A stretch of 64,000 nucleotides of DNA from Methanoculleus caldifontis (GCF_032842345.1 NZ_WBKO01000001.1:930001-994000); one strand, 5' to 3'. Shown: positions 17,635 through 26,634, numbered from the stretch's first letter. Made by a program: numbers and translations. The notes: generated by a model from the letters alone, not told the origin.

Positions 17635-17648
17635 AAATATATAATTTC
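17635..17648 (-). promoter_or_regulatory. strong TATA box, near-leaderless promoter
   Basis: Read leftward, AAATTATATATTT is an excellent archaeal TATA element. Its centre is about 30 bases from ATG 17609, so transcription should begin within a few bases of the start codon, which fits the absence of a Shine-Dalgarno sequence. Confidence 0.55.
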
Positions 17649-17718
17649 TCGTCGATGGAAAACGAGGAGAGAGCGGGCCGCCGGCAACCGCCCGTGGGGA
17701 GCGAAGTGTGGCATGGAC

Positions 17719-17744
17719 TTCGCGCCTTCGCGCCCTCGCGTGAG
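17719..17744. repeat. single arm of the dispersed palindromic repeat
   Basis: CTTCGCGCCTTCGCGCCCTCGCGTGAG is a one-sided arm of the family, between the divergent promoter at 17640 and the stop of the ABC permease. No matching left arm is visible. Confidence 0.55.
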
Positions 17745-17781
17745 AAAACCGGGACACGCAGGGGGATCGGGGTCCCCGCCG

Positions 17782-18867
17782 TCACCGGGCCGTTGCCGGG
17801 GGAGCCCGTGCGACCCGGCGGCCGTAGGCCGCGACGGCACCGGCAAGGAGCGCCGTTGCGACGGTTACCAGGGCGAGGATCAGCCAGTGGACCGGGCCTG
17901 CGGTCTCCACCGCGAGCCTGACCACGAGGTTGAGCGGGTTGTAGGGGACGGCCATGACCAGGAGGAAGAGCACCACGACCGCGGTCGAGAAGACGAACTG
18001 GGCGCTGGTCCGCTCGCGGTAGTGGAGCGCCGTCGCGGCGCCGAGGAGGATGAGGAAGAGCCCGGCCGCCGCGACATGGAGGAGGATCGGGACGGCGTTC
18101 CCCACCATGATCCCGTTCAGGCCGAGGAGGAGGATCCAGGCCCCGGCCTGGACCGGGACGATGGCCCAGCAGGCGAGGATCTTCCCGAAGACCATCTCCG
18201 TGAACGTGACCGGCGTCGAGAGGAGGGTCTCGAGCGTCTGGCGCTGGTACTCCTCGGTGATGAGGTCGATGATCAGGGCCGCCGAGATGATCGCCGGGAG
18301 GAGGACGAGGATCGGGAGGAGGAGGCCGTAGACGAACTCATAGAAACTCTCCGCGTTCCCGGCGTCGGGGAAGTTCAGCCCGACCGGGAAGGAGACCATC
18401 CGGTCGGCCCGGACCTCGCGGAGCTCCCTCTCGTAGCCCTGGAGGACTTCTTTGATCTTGACGTTGATGACGCTCGACTGCAGGTCGTTCTGGATGAGGT
18501 AAAGCGTGATCGCGACCGGCCCTTCGGCGTCGGGCGGCGTGTCGGGAGCGTAGATCACCGCCGCCACTCTCCGCTCCCGGAGCGCCGCAAGTGCCGGGGA
18601 GAGATCCATCCTGTGCAGGACGAGGTCGTGGCGCTTCTCGAACTCGTCGATGAGGGGTGAGTCCGCCCCGGCGTAGCCGACGCCGTAGGTGGCCGTCGAG
18701 TAGCCCTCGAGCGCCTCCGGGTCGTACATCGCGGTGAGCCCTACCATCAAGAATGAGGAGAACATCGCGATGAATACCTGCAAGAGGATGGCAAAGACGA
18801 TCGTCTTCTCCGAGGAGAGGCCGGAGAGTTCCTTTTTTGCGACAAGACCGATATGGCGGGCGTTCAT
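17782..18867 (-). CDS. ABC-2 type transporter permease
   Basis: 361 aa. One N-terminal membrane helix (about 20-45) is followed by a long extracytoplasmic domain (about 45-165) and then five hydrophobic segments to the C-terminus, the plan of ABC-2/NatB-type permeases. The segment EEYQRQTLETLLSTPVTFTE before the second membrane block is the typical ABC-2 coupling region. It overlaps the start of the larger permease by four bases, so the two are translationally coupled and probably form a heterodimeric channel with the ATPase encoded divergently at 20752. Substrate unknown; relatives export sodium, drugs or peptides. Confidence 0.88.
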   Translation of the reverse strand: MNARHIGLVAKKELSGLSSEKTIVFAILLQVFIAMFSSFLMVGLTAMYDPEALEGYSTATYGVGYAGADSPLIDEFEKRHDLVLHRMDLSPALAALRERRVAAVIYAPDTPPDAEGPVAITLYLIQNDLQSSVINVKIKEVLQGYERELREVRADRMVSFPVGLNFPDAGNAESFYEFVYGLLLPILVLLPAIISAALIIDLITEEYQRQTLETLLSTPVTFTEMVFGKILACWAIVPVQAGAWILLLGLNGIMVGNAVPILLHVAAAGLFLILLGAATALHYRERTSAQFVFSTAVVVLFLLVMAVPYNPLNLVVRLAVETAGPVHWLILALVTVATALLAGAVAAYGRRVARAPPATAR

Positions 18868-20669
18868 GACAGGCCTCCGAGGAGGAAGTAGAGGTTATAG
18901 AGGCTGTGGACCACGCTTGCCACGACGAGGCCGGGGACGTAGGCGCGCCTCCCCCCGACGAGGAGGAAGGTCCCGGTGATCAGCACCCCTCCGATGTGGA
19001 GGAGGAGCGGCATCCAGAGCACCTGGAGGGAGAGGAAGAGGACACTCCCGAAGATCGACTCGGTGATCTGGGAGAGCGTGGCAAACAGGAGGAGTTTCTC
19101 CCCGACCAGGAACCCGGCGCCGATGGCGACCGCTCCGAGGAGCAGGTTTTTCACGGTGAGGAATCCCGGCCGTTCCCGCGCTATCGCGTAGAGCCCGACG
19201 GATTTCGCGACCTCCTCGATGAACGCCGCCGAGACCGTCAGGATGACGAGCGAGAGCGGCATCGGGATGTTGAAGAAGAGGACGAGCGTCATCATCTGGA
19301 CCATGAAGACGAACGGTATCGTGAAGGCTGAGAGGAGGAAGAGCGAGAGGTGCGGGTGGTCGCGGCCGATCACGCCCGCGACGAAGTCCACGAGTCTCGA
19401 GGTGAGGGGTTTCTCGGAGAAGAGGCGCTCCTCGCGGAAGTTGACCGTCCCGGCGTAGATCAGGACGGCGCTCGTGAGGAAGAAGAGCGCGGTCGAGTAG
19501 ATGTACTCGACGGCCGTGAACCCCTCGCCCTGGATCTGGAGGACGACCAGAGTGAGGGGGGAGATAATGCTGATGACGTGGGTGTTCGCAAAGACCGTCG
19601 GGAAGAAGAGGTACGACGTGGCGAGGGTCGAGAAGAAGATCGAGACGAACGAGAGCTCCTTGAAACTCCGTGCGGCCATCCCGATGATCAGGGCGTTTGC
19701 GAGGAAGAAGAGGATGACCGGGAAGAGCGGGAGGAGGATCGCGAGCGGTGCGCCGATGAAGACGGTGATCGCGGCCGAGACGAGGAGCATGATCGCGAGG
19801 TACGGGACGGCCTTCCCGACGACGATCGCGGCGGGCCGGACGGGTGTGGAGAGGAGTGCCTCCCCCGCCCGCCCGATCCGCTCGTTCATCACGCTCATCA
19901 TGAAGAACTGGGAGGTGAAGTAGAGCGGGAAGATGAAGACGAAGACTAGAATGAGCGCGTCGTAGGGGAGCGGAGGCGAGAGTTCCGCTGGCGTCCGGAG
20001 CCCGTCCGTGGCGGAGCTGCTCGATATGATGCCGGTGTAGCGGGAGAGGGGGCTCTGGCTCCCCGTCTCCGCGAGGTGCTGGCGCAGGTCGTTTTCGGAG
20101 ACCGGGACGGTCGCGGGCGGGGGGGTCACGGCCTCCACCGGTCCCGAGGGGGCGGGCGGCCTCCGGGTATCCGCCGGGGCGCCGACCTGCTGCCCGCTCT
20201 GGGTTGCCAGGAAGTCGATCTCGCTCCTGACGTACTCGAGGTCGATCCAGAGCGGGTAGCCGGCGAAGAGGTCGGGCTGGGCTGCGGCCACCCGCGAGAC
20301 GTAGGCGTCGTAATCGCGGCGAAGCGCCGTCAGGGCCGCCCGTCCTTTATCCGTGTCGGCGGCGTAGACCTCGCCGGAGAGGACGAGGATGTCGTACGCG
20401 AACCGGTCGTTCCAGAGGGTGTGCCCGTCGGCGAGTTCGACGGTGAAGCGGCTGTCGGGGGTGACGATCCGGGCGACTTCGGGGTCGTCGATCCCGATGC
20501 GGTAGATGCCGTCCTGCATGTGGACGCCGCTCTGGGCGGCGAATGCGGTCACCAGGACCAGGAGAGCGAGCAGTCCCGCGGCGAGCGGCAGGACGCTTCT
20601 GCCCATCGTGGTCATCGACCGGTTCATCTCCCAGACGGCGATCGTTCGGATGGAGGAAGCGAGACTCAT
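18864..20669 (-). CDS. ABC-2 permease fused to PrsW-like intramembrane protease
   Basis: 601 aa, about 200 longer than a plain ABC-2 permease. Residues 1-420: N-terminal membrane helix, extracytoplasmic domain to about 240, then a multispanning ABC-2 block with NERIGRAGEALLSTPVRPAA. Residues about 430-601 add a second membrane domain with PrsW/M82 signatures: EEVAKS at 485-490, GAGFLVGE ending at Glu524, His558 in LLLHIGG and VVHSLYN with His588. These Glu and His positions match the likely metal-binding residues of PrsW-type site proteases, so the fused domain may be active. The gene is divergent from the ATPase gene across an 82-base gap containing a palindrome. Confidence 0.85.
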   Translation of the reverse strand: MSLASSIRTIAVWEMNRSMTTMGRSVLPLAAGLLALLVLVTAFAAQSGVHMQDGIYRIGIDDPEVARIVTPDSRFTVELADGHTLWNDRFAYDILVLSGEVYAADTDKGRAALTALRRDYDAYVSRVAAAQPDLFAGYPLWIDLEYVRSEIDFLATQSGQQVGAPADTRRPPAPSGPVEAVTPPPATVPVSENDLRQHLAETGSQSPLSRYTGIISSSSATDGLRTPAELSPPLPYDALILVFVFIFPLYFTSQFFMMSVMNERIGRAGEALLSTPVRPAAIVVGKAVPYLAIMLLVSAAITVFIGAPLAILLPLFPVILFFLANALIIGMAARSFKELSFVSIFFSTLATSYLFFPTVFANTHVISIISPLTLVVLQIQGEGFTAVEYIYSTALFFLTSAVLIYAGTVNFREERLFSEKPLTSRLVDFVAGVIGRDHPHLSLFLLSAFTIPFVFMVQMMTLVLFFNIPMPLSLVILTVSAAFIEEVAKSVGLYAIARERPGFLTVKNLLLGAVAIGAGFLVGEKLLLFATLSQITESIFGSVLFLSLQVLWMPLLLHIGGVLITGTFLLVGGRRAYVPGLVVASVVHSLYNLYFLLGGLS

Positions 20670-20690
20670 GGTTATTATCCCAAACGGCGT

Positions 20691-20708
20691 CAGAGGTTCA
20701 TACCTCTG
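20691..20708. promoter_or_regulatory. palindrome between divergent ABC genes, candidate operator
   Basis: CAGAGGTTCATACCTCTG is a perfect inverted repeat with 7-bp arms and a 4-bp centre. It sits 22 bases before the permease start on one side and 44 before the ATPase start on the other. The position suits a repressor site controlling both promoters. Confidence 0.45.
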
Positions 20709-20751
20709 TGCAGCAACCTATTAGTAGTCATCGGCGCCATAGGGAGATCCG

Positions 20752-21639
20752 ATGATCACCGCCCGCTCTCTTGTCAAACACTACGGCGACTTCCCGGCCC
20801 TCGACGGCGTCACCTTCGATCTCGACGACGCACAGATTCTCGGGGTGATCGGGCACAACGGTGCAGGAAAGACGACGCTCCTGAAGATCATGGCCGGCCT
20901 GATCTCGCCGACTTCGGGAAACCTCGAGATCGACGGCGTCGATGTCGTCAGGCATCCGCTCGACCTGAAACGGAACCTGGGCTATCTTCCCGAGGAGTCG
21001 CGGCTCTACGAGACGATGACCACGGATGCCTACCTCTCGTTCTTCGGCGAGATCTACGGCCTCTCGAAGGCGGCGATCAGGGAGCGGCGCGAAGACCTCC
21101 TCGTCTCGCTCGCGCTCGAGCCGAACGGAAAGAAGATCGGGGAGTTTTCGAAGGGAATGAAGCGGAAGGTCGCCATCGCCCGGTCGCTGATGCACGATCC
21201 CGGCCTGCTCATCTACGACGAACCCACCTCCGGCCTCGACCCCATGACCTCCCGGTCGGTGCTCGAGTACGTCAAGGGTCTCAGAGAACAGGGCAAGACG
21301 GTGATCTTCTCGGCCCACAACCTCTTCCAGGTGGAGGAGGCCTGCGACCTCGTCCTGATCCTGCGCCGGGGAAAGGTGGTCGCGAGCGGGACTATCCCCG
21401 AGCTCCGCGAGACCTTCGGCTCGATCACCTACCAGATCTTCTTCAGGGTCCCCGACCCGGCGGCCTTCGCGACGTCGGTCACCTGCACGGCAGAGAACGG
21501 GGGGTATCTCGCCGAGGCACGCTCGGTGGAGGAGTTGAACCGGGCGACCGCGGCGCTCGCGGCCGACGGCGCGACGATCGAGCGGATCGAGTCGCATTAT
21601 CCGACGCTCGAGGAGATGCTCCTGAAGATCGGGCGGTGA
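20752..21639 (+). CDS. ABC transporter ATP-binding protein
   Basis: 295 aa nucleotide-binding subunit. Walker A is GHNGAGKTT near residue 38, the signature is a SKGMKRKVAIAR variant (residue about 130) instead of LSGGQ, and Walker B is LLIYDEPTSGLD near 155, with H-loop FSAHN at about 186. The SKGM signature is usual in ABC-2 exporters of the drug/sodium type. The C-terminal 80 residues form an accessory domain. AGGGAGAT precedes the ATG. It should energise the two permeases encoded divergently at 17782-20669. Confidence 0.95.
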   Translation: MITARSLVKHYGDFPALDGVTFDLDDAQILGVIGHNGAGKTTLLKIMAGLISPTSGNLEIDGVDVVRHPLDLKRNLGYLPEESRLYETMTTDAYLSFFGEIYGLSKAAIRERREDLLVSLALEPNGKKIGEFSKGMKRKVAIARSLMHDPGLLIYDEPTSGLDPMTSRSVLEYVKGLREQGKTVIFSAHNLFQVEEACDLVLILRRGKVVASGTIPELRETFGSITYQIFFRVPDPAAFATSVTCTAENGGYLAEARSVEELNRATAALAADGATIERIESHYPTLEEMLLKIGR

Positions 21640-21685
21640 ACGGCTCCCGCCGCCAACATTTTCAAGTTCAGTTACTTAAATCTTC

Positions 21686-21711
21686 TCATTTTTGAATAAT
21701 TTTTCTTTTGG
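21686..21711 (+). terminator. T-rich terminator after the ABC ATPase gene
   Basis: Two T-runs (21689-21693 and 21700-21704) with more T up to 21709, about 50-70 bases after the stop. The 260-base gap to the next gene also holds A/T-rich promoter-like sequence near 21715-21728; the GC-rich stretch 21740-21880 holds nothing I can name. Confidence 0.5.
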
Positions 21712-21899
21712 CGGTAATAAGATTTAATGCCTATTGGTGCCCAGGAATCTTTGTCCGGGAGAAGGTGCCCGGGAGTACGATCCCGTGCCCTGCCCCGGAG
21801 AAGACGCTCGCACCGGAGATGCCGGCGGATGTGCCCTGCCGAAACTCCGGAGATTCATCGTGCCAGTGTTCAGCATCACGTTAAAACGGGTGATTGCAT

Positions 21900-24113
21900 A
21901 TGCAGAGAGACAATCGCGAGACGACGGAAACAGGAGAGTTTTACCGGGCACTCTACGAAAGCGTGCCCGTAGCGCTCCTCCTCATCGACGACAATCGTAT
22001 CATCGAATGCAACAGAGCGGCAGAGGCCCTTTTTGACTGTGGCGGGCGCGAGAACCTGATCGGCCTGGACCCTGCCCGGCTCTCCCCCGGAATGCAGCCG
22101 GACGGGAGCGCATCGGCAGACCTGGCCGCAAGGCACCTCCGTGAGGCCCTCTCGGGCCGCCGGACGTTCGAGTGGGTCCACCGGCGTGCCGGAGACGGGA
22201 CCTTCACCGCGGAGGTGACCCTCACGCCGGCCGATACCGGCTCCGGCCTGAAGATCCTTGCGGCCGTCCGCGACATCAGCGAGGAGAAGGAGGTCCGAAA
22301 GCAGGCCGAAGAGGCCGGGCATCGGGCCGACGCGATCCTTCAGGAGAATCCGATCCCCACAATCATCTGGGACCGGAGCCTGCATGTGAAGGCGGTGAAC
22401 GAAGCGTTCCTGAAGATCACCGGCTATGACAGGAAGAGGGTCGAGTCCATGACGCTCAAGGACTTCAGCCACGTCGGCAGCCAGTCCGGCCAGGAGGTGG
22501 CGGAGGCCTTCAGGACGAAGCAGGCGACGTCTGCGGAGTTGGCAGTTGCTTTCCCGCACGGGACCTTCTCCTTCATCCGCTACAGCGTGCCGCTTCCCGA
22601 CAGGGCCGGCAACGTCGAGAGCGTGATGGCCGTCTACAAGGACATCACCGACCAGAAAGAGCAGCTGGAGCAGATGCGGGTAATCCAGCAGCAGGCCGAC
22701 GCGATCGTTCAGGAGAACCCGATGCCGATCCTCCTCTGGAAGACCGACCTGACCGTAGAGGTGGTCAACAAGGCGTTCCGCAGGCTCTCCGGTTTCTCCG
22801 ACGAACAGTGCGCCCGCCTCACCGTCCGGGACTTCAAATACCTCAGCCAGTCCGGGGAGGGCGTTGCTGATACGGTGAAGAGCCACAGGGCCAGCAAAGG
22901 CGAGGCCGCCATCGAGTTTCCCGCCGGTATCCGCATCCTCGAGCGATACAACATCCCGCTCCTCGATAGGGCGGGAGACCTCGCGAACGTGCTCACGGTC
23001 TACAACGACATCACGGAGAAACGGAGCCTTGACGAACGGCTCAGGAAGAGCATCGACGAACTCGCCGCGAGCCTCCATGCCGTGGCCGCCGGCGACCTGA
23101 CGAAACTCGCGGTCACCTACCCTGACGACCCGCTCGCTGCGGTCAAGGGGAGCATGAACGAGACGATCGCGGCGCTGACGGATCTCCTCCGGCACCTTCT
23201 CGAGCAGGCGGATGCCCTCGAGCACGCCATCATCGATGTCGGGAAGGGTGCCGACGAGATCGCCCGGGCATCCCAGCAGGTGGCGAACACGGCGCAGAAA
23301 TCCTCTGACGGGGCAAAAGAGCAGATCCGGCAGCTCGACCGGGTCACCAAGAAGGTCGGCGACCTCTCCGCCAGCGTCGAGGAGATCGCAAGCACCGCCC
23401 AGGAGGTCCGGGACCGCGCCTTAAACGTCGCAAAGGCCGGAGAATTTGCCGTCGGGATCGGGAACGAGGCGGGCGAGAAGATGCAGGCGGTCCAGAAGAT
23501 CTCCGAGCGGGCCGTCGAGGAGATCACGAACCTGAACGCGAAGATGCAGGACATCAGCCACATCGTGAAACTCATCACCGATATCGCGAACCAGACCAAT
23601 CTCCTCGCGCTGAACGCCGCGATCGAGGCCGCCCGGGCGGGAGAGCACGGGCGCGGGTTTGCCGTGGTCGCGGGCGAGGTCCGGAACCTCGCCGGGGAGT
23701 CCAAGAGCGCGACCCGGCAGATCGAGGAGGTGATCGGCGGGGTGACCGCGAGCAGCCGGAAGACCGCCGAGGCGATGCAGGGGGCGCACGCGGAGATCCT
23801 CGGGGGGATCGAGAGCGTGAACAAGACCATCGAGGCGCTCAACCGGATGGTCGCCGACGTCGGGGTGGCGGTCAACGGCATCGCCGATATCTCCCGGGCG
23901 ACCGAGAGCCAGGCGGACGAGACGACCTCGGTCACGACGAGCATCGAGGAGGTCTTCGTCCTGGTCCAGGATAACGAGAAAGGCATGGAGAGCCTTGCCG
24001 CGCTCGCTGAAGAGTCGTCTGCCTCGACCGAGGAGGTCGCAAGCGCCTCAAACGAGATCCGGCAGATGGCCCACCAGCTCCGCGAGAAGGTCGCGACGTT
24101 CAGGTTCGAGTGA
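21900..24113 (+). CDS. soluble PAS-domain methyl-accepting chemotaxis protein
   Basis: 737 aa from ATG 21900, with GGTGATT just upstream; TTG at 21894 is less likely. No membrane segment is visible, so the receptor is cytoplasmic. Three PAS domains occupy about residues 15-130, 140-255 and 265-380; the second and third are close paralogues ([20 protein letters not shown] and [20 protein letters not shown]). A HAMP-like link ([19 protein letters not shown]) leads to a long coiled-coil signalling domain with the conserved tip [20 protein letters not shown]. It presumably senses redox, energy or a small ligand and signals through CheW, encoded ten bases downstream. Confidence 0.95.
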   Translation: MQRDNRETTETGEFYRALYESVPVALLLIDDNRIIECNRAAEALFDCGGRENLIGLDPARLSPGMQPDGSASADLAARHLREALSGRRTFEWVHRRAGDGTFTAEVTLTPADTGSGLKILAAVRDISEEKEVRKQAEEAGHRADAILQENPIPTIIWDRSLHVKAVNEAFLKITGYDRKRVESMTLKDFSHVGSQSGQEVAEAFRTKQATSAELAVAFPHGTFSFIRYSVPLPDRAGNVESVMAVYKDITDQKEQLEQMRVIQQQADAIVQENPMPILLWKTDLTVEVVNKAFRRLSGFSDEQCARLTVRDFKYLSQSGEGVADTVKSHRASKGEAAIEFPAGIRILERYNIPLLDRAGDLANVLTVYNDITEKRSLDERLRKSIDELAASLHAVAAGDLTKLAVTYPDDPLAAVKGSMNETIAALTDLLRHLLEQADALEHAIIDVGKGADEIARASQQVANTAQKSSDGAKEQIRQLDRVTKKVGDLSASVEEIASTAQEVRDRALNVAKAGEFAVGIGNEAGEKMQAVQKISERAVEEITNLNAKMQDISHIVKLITDIANQTNLLALNAAIEAARAGEHGRGFAVVAGEVRNLAGESKSATRQIEEVIGGVTASSRKTAEAMQGAHAEILGGIESVNKTIEALNRMVADVGVAVNGIADISRATESQADETTSVTTSIEEVFVLVQDNEKGMESLAALAEESSASTEEVASASNEIRQMAHQLREKVATFRFE

Positions 24114-24123
24114 GGCCGCGAAG

Positions 24124-24615
24124 ATGATCGACGTCGTCGAGTTCGGACTGGGGCAGGAGCTGTACGCGATGGATATCCAGCTCGCCCGGGAGATCGTGGA
24201 GATGATGCCCATCACCCACATCCCCCGGTCGCCCGATTACATCGCGGGGATCATGAACCTCCGGGGCGAGATCACCACCGTCATCGACCTAAAGCGGCTG
24301 ATCCAGATCCAGGGGACGCCGGGGAGCAGCCAGAAGATCATCGTCCTCGTGGCCGAGGCGACCGGGGGGTCGAACCTCGGCATCATCGTGGATGACGTCC
24401 ACAGCGTCATCCAGGTGGCCGAGAGCGATATCGAACTGATGGACGAAGGGATCTCCTCCGGGGTCCACGCCTTCGTCAAGGGGATCATCAAGGTCGCGAA
24501 GGCCGAGGACGACCGGAAGCGGGCGGACGGGAAAGGCCAGCAGGGGACCGGGCTCATCCTCTGGATCGATATCAAGAAGATCCTGGAGGACCTCGTGCGG
24601 CGAAGTCAGCCCTGA
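24124..24615 (+). CDS. cheW: chemotaxis coupling protein CheW
   Basis: 163 aa from ATG 24124; GTGAGG overlapping the receptor stop supplies the ribosome site. The CheW fold is recognisable: VVEFGLGQELYAMDIQLARE at the start, IPRSPDYIAGIMNLRGEITT in the middle and LGIIVDDVHSVIQVAESDIE near residue 100. It links receptors to the CheA kinase. The C-terminal loop (KVAKAEDDRKRADGKGQQGT) is a charged insertion. The receptor-cheW pair stands alone; cheA, cheY, cheB and cheR are not in the window. Confidence 0.95.
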   Translation: MIDVVEFGLGQELYAMDIQLAREIVEMMPITHIPRSPDYIAGIMNLRGEITTVIDLKRLIQIQGTPGSSQKIIVLVAEATGGSNLGIIVDDVHSVIQVAESDIELMDEGISSGVHAFVKGIIKVAKAEDDRKRADGKGQQGTGLILWIDIKKILEDLVRRSQP

Positions 24616-24767
24616 CTTCCGCAAGGCGCGCCTGCAAGGGGGAGCATATCCTGAATTATCTCTATTTTGGCCCTGCAACGCCTTTCGGCCGGGTGGGTCC
24701 GGAGCAGGGAGCCTCTGCCGATCTTCATCCGCCGCATGCCGCTCTCCCCGGTTTTTTCACCTGAGCA

Positions 24768-24968
24768 GGATTTATATAGCAGCCGCATATAATTGCCTCC
24801 GGAACCCCGGAGAATTCGCGTCTATCGACCTCCCGTTTAAAACCGCGGTGGGTATGGGGGCCGATGCGGGCTGACCGGACGGCCGGGCGCCCTGATGAGA
24901 CGGGTGAGCGCAGGGACCGGATCGTCGTCGCCGGAAGGATCGATACGGGGATCGGATGCACACGATGA
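24768..24968 (+). other. A/T-rich promoter-like site and possible 34-codon ORF
   Basis: The 371-base gap 24616-24986 holds a good TATA-like element (TTTATATAG, 24771-24779). About 85 bases further is ATG 24864, opening a 34-codon frame (MRADRTAGRPDETGERR...) that ends with TGA at 24966-24968. GTGGGTATGGGGG upstream could act as ribosome site. The peptide is unrecognised and its composition is what GC-rich noncoding DNA often gives, so the gene is doubtful; the promoter may serve a small RNA. Confidence 0.25.
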
Positions 24969-24986
24969 GAAGAAATGAGTGTTCGA

Positions 24987-25060
24987 CGGGCCTGAAGGGA
25001 TTTGAACCCTTGGCCTACGGATTAAGAGTCCGTCGCTCTGCCGAACTAAGCTACAGGCCC
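24987..25060 (-). tRNA. tRNA-Lys (anticodon CTT)
   Basis: Read leftward, the 74-nt sequence folds as a full cloverleaf: acceptor GGGCCTG/CAGGCCC, D arm GCTT...GAGC, anticodon stem ACGGA/TCCGT with loop CTCTTAA (anticodon CTT), five-base variable loop and T arm AAGGG/CCCTT with loop TTCAAAT. The discriminator base is G; CCA is not encoded and there is no intron. Confidence 0.97.
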
Positions 25061-25090
25061 ATGCATCTGACCTAGTAGTATAGCACGGGG

Positions 25091-25106
25091 AGGGTTATAA
25101 AGTTTA
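25091..25106. promoter_or_regulatory. TATA element serving tRNA-Lys and/or the DHH gene
   Basis: Read leftward AAACTTTATAACCC is a box A about 35-45 bases before the tRNA 5' end; read rightward GGGTTATAAAGTTT lies about 30 bases before ATG 25132. The same A/T-rich patch may drive both divergent transcripts. Confidence 0.45.
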
Positions 25107-25131
25107 CTGACTGCCCCCGAAAATCACCGGA

Positions 25132-26634
25132 ATGGAATCCCTTAATACCATGAGAAGTTACACCATTGTACGCATGCCTGAGGCGGTCCAGAACGTTTCG
25201 AAGGAACGTATCAAATACATTATTCTTGGCTGCGGGAGCACCGGCTACAACGTCGCGGAGGAGCTCGAGCAGGAGAGCGAAGACCTCATCATCGTCGATA
25301 AAGACGAGAAACGGGTGGAGGATCTCCGCGACCAGAAGTACGAAGCGCTCGTCCGCGACCTCCGCGACCCGAACTTCATGGAGGGGCTGCCTGTCCCGGA
25401 GATAGCGTTCATCCTCGCGAACGACCGTGAAGCCAACCTGACCGCGCTCAAGACGGTCAAGAACCGCTACCCGGCAACATACGTCATCGCCCGCGCGACC
25501 GACCCGGTCAGTGTCGACCTTCTCCAGCAGGAGGGCGCCGATATCGTCCTCTATCCGCAGGAGGTGGTGGCCCGGACCGCCATCCACCACATCCGGAAAC
25601 TCCACTCGTCCCGGCTCGCCCTGCGGCTCTACGACATGCTTGCCGCCTGGGAGGGGACGCTCTGCATCGTCACCCACTTAAACCCCGACCCCGACTCGAT
25701 CTCGAGCGCGATGGCGCTCTCGATGATCGCGAGGCACGCGAGCCACAACAAACTCAGCTGCCGGATCCTCTATGAAGGGGATATCGGGCACCAGGAGAAC
25801 CGGGCGTTCATCAACCTTCTTGAGATCAAGATGGAGCGGCTCACCCCCCAGATCCTCTCCGAGTGCAACTACGTCGCCCTGGTCGACTCGTCCGCACCCG
25901 GCGTGAACAACGAGCTCCCCAAGACCGCCCGGGTCAACATCATCATCGACCACCACAAGAACGGCGAGCATCCTTCGGCCGTCGCCGACTTCGTCGACAT
26001 CCGGCCGGGGGTCGGCGCCACGGCGAGCATCCTGACCCAGTACCTGATGGAGCTCGATATCCCGGTGAACAAGTCGGTGGCGACCGCCCTCCTCTACGGC
26101 ATCCGGGCGGACACCCGGGACTTCAAGAGAAACGTCACCCCGCAGGACCTCAACTACGCGGCGTTCCTCCTCCCGCTGACCGACTCGGACCTCCTCGACA
26201 AGATCACGTCTCCTTCCATCTCGCAGGAGACCGTGGAGATCATCGGGAACGCCATCCGGAACCGGCGGCTCAAGAGCGGTTACCTCTTCTCGAGCGTGGG
26301 CTATATCCGGAACCGGGACGCTCTCCCGCAGGCGGCCGACATGCTGATCCACCTGGAGGGCGTGAACACGGCCCTGGTCTACGGCATCAGCGATCAGAAC
26401 ATCGTCATCTCAGGCCGAAACAAGGATATCCGGCTCCACCTCGGCAACGTGATGGCCGAGGCTTTCGGACCGATCGGCGAGGCCGGGGGGCACGCCACGA
26501 TGGCTGCCGCCATGATCCCGCTCAGTTACTTCTCGATGGTGAAGGAGAAGGAGAACCTGCTCGACCTCATCATCGACCCTATCCTCAAGCGGTTCTCCAA
26601 CATCGTCGGGCTGGATAACGAGGGCAAGCAATGA
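25132..26634 (+). CDS. TrkA-N/DHH-DHHA1 phosphoesterase
   Basis: 500 aa. Residues about 27-145 form a TrkA-N (RCK) nucleotide-binding fold with GCGSTG at 33-38 and the acidic strand end IIVDKD. Residues about 170-330 form a DHH domain with NPDPDS (184-189), VDSS (251-254) and IIDHHKNG (271-278), the metal-binding motifs of RecJ/NrnA/GdpP-like phosphoesterases. A DHHA1 domain follows, ending with GEAGGHATMAAAMIP near 450. No membrane segment. Start uncertain: ATG 25132 fits the TATA distance, ATG 25174 is possible, and neither has a Shine-Dalgarno sequence. It overlaps mptE by four bases. Domain content suggests hydrolysis of a small nucleotide under cofactor control; that is inference. Confidence 0.9.
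   Translation: MESLNTMRSYTIVRMPEAVQNVSKERIKYIILGCGSTGYNVAEELEQESEDLIIVDKDEKRVEDLRDQKYEALVRDLRDPNFMEGLPVPEIAFILANDREANLTALKTVKNRYPATYVIARATDPVSVDLLQQEGADIVLYPQEVVARTAIHHIRKLHSSRLALRLYDMLAAWEGTLCIVTHLNPDPDSISSAMALSMIARHASHNKLSCRILYEGDIGHQENRAFINLLEIKMERLTPQILSECNYVALVDSSAPGVNNELPKTARVNIIIDHHKNGEHPSAVADFVDIRPGVGATASILTQYLMELDIPVNKSVATALLYGIRADTRDFKRNVTPQDLNYAAFLLPLTDSDLLDKITSPSISQETVEIIGNAIRNRRLKSGYLFSSVGYIRNRDALPQAADMLIHLEGVNTALVYGISDQNIVISGRNKDIRLHLGNVMAEAFGPIGEAGGHATMAAAMIPLSYFSMVKEKENLLDLIIDPILKRFSNIVGLDNEGKQ

Noticed and set aside
17782-21639. ABC locus as a horizontally acquired island
   Set aside because: Base composition and codon use look the same as in the neighbours, and there are no mobile genes or attachment-like repeats.
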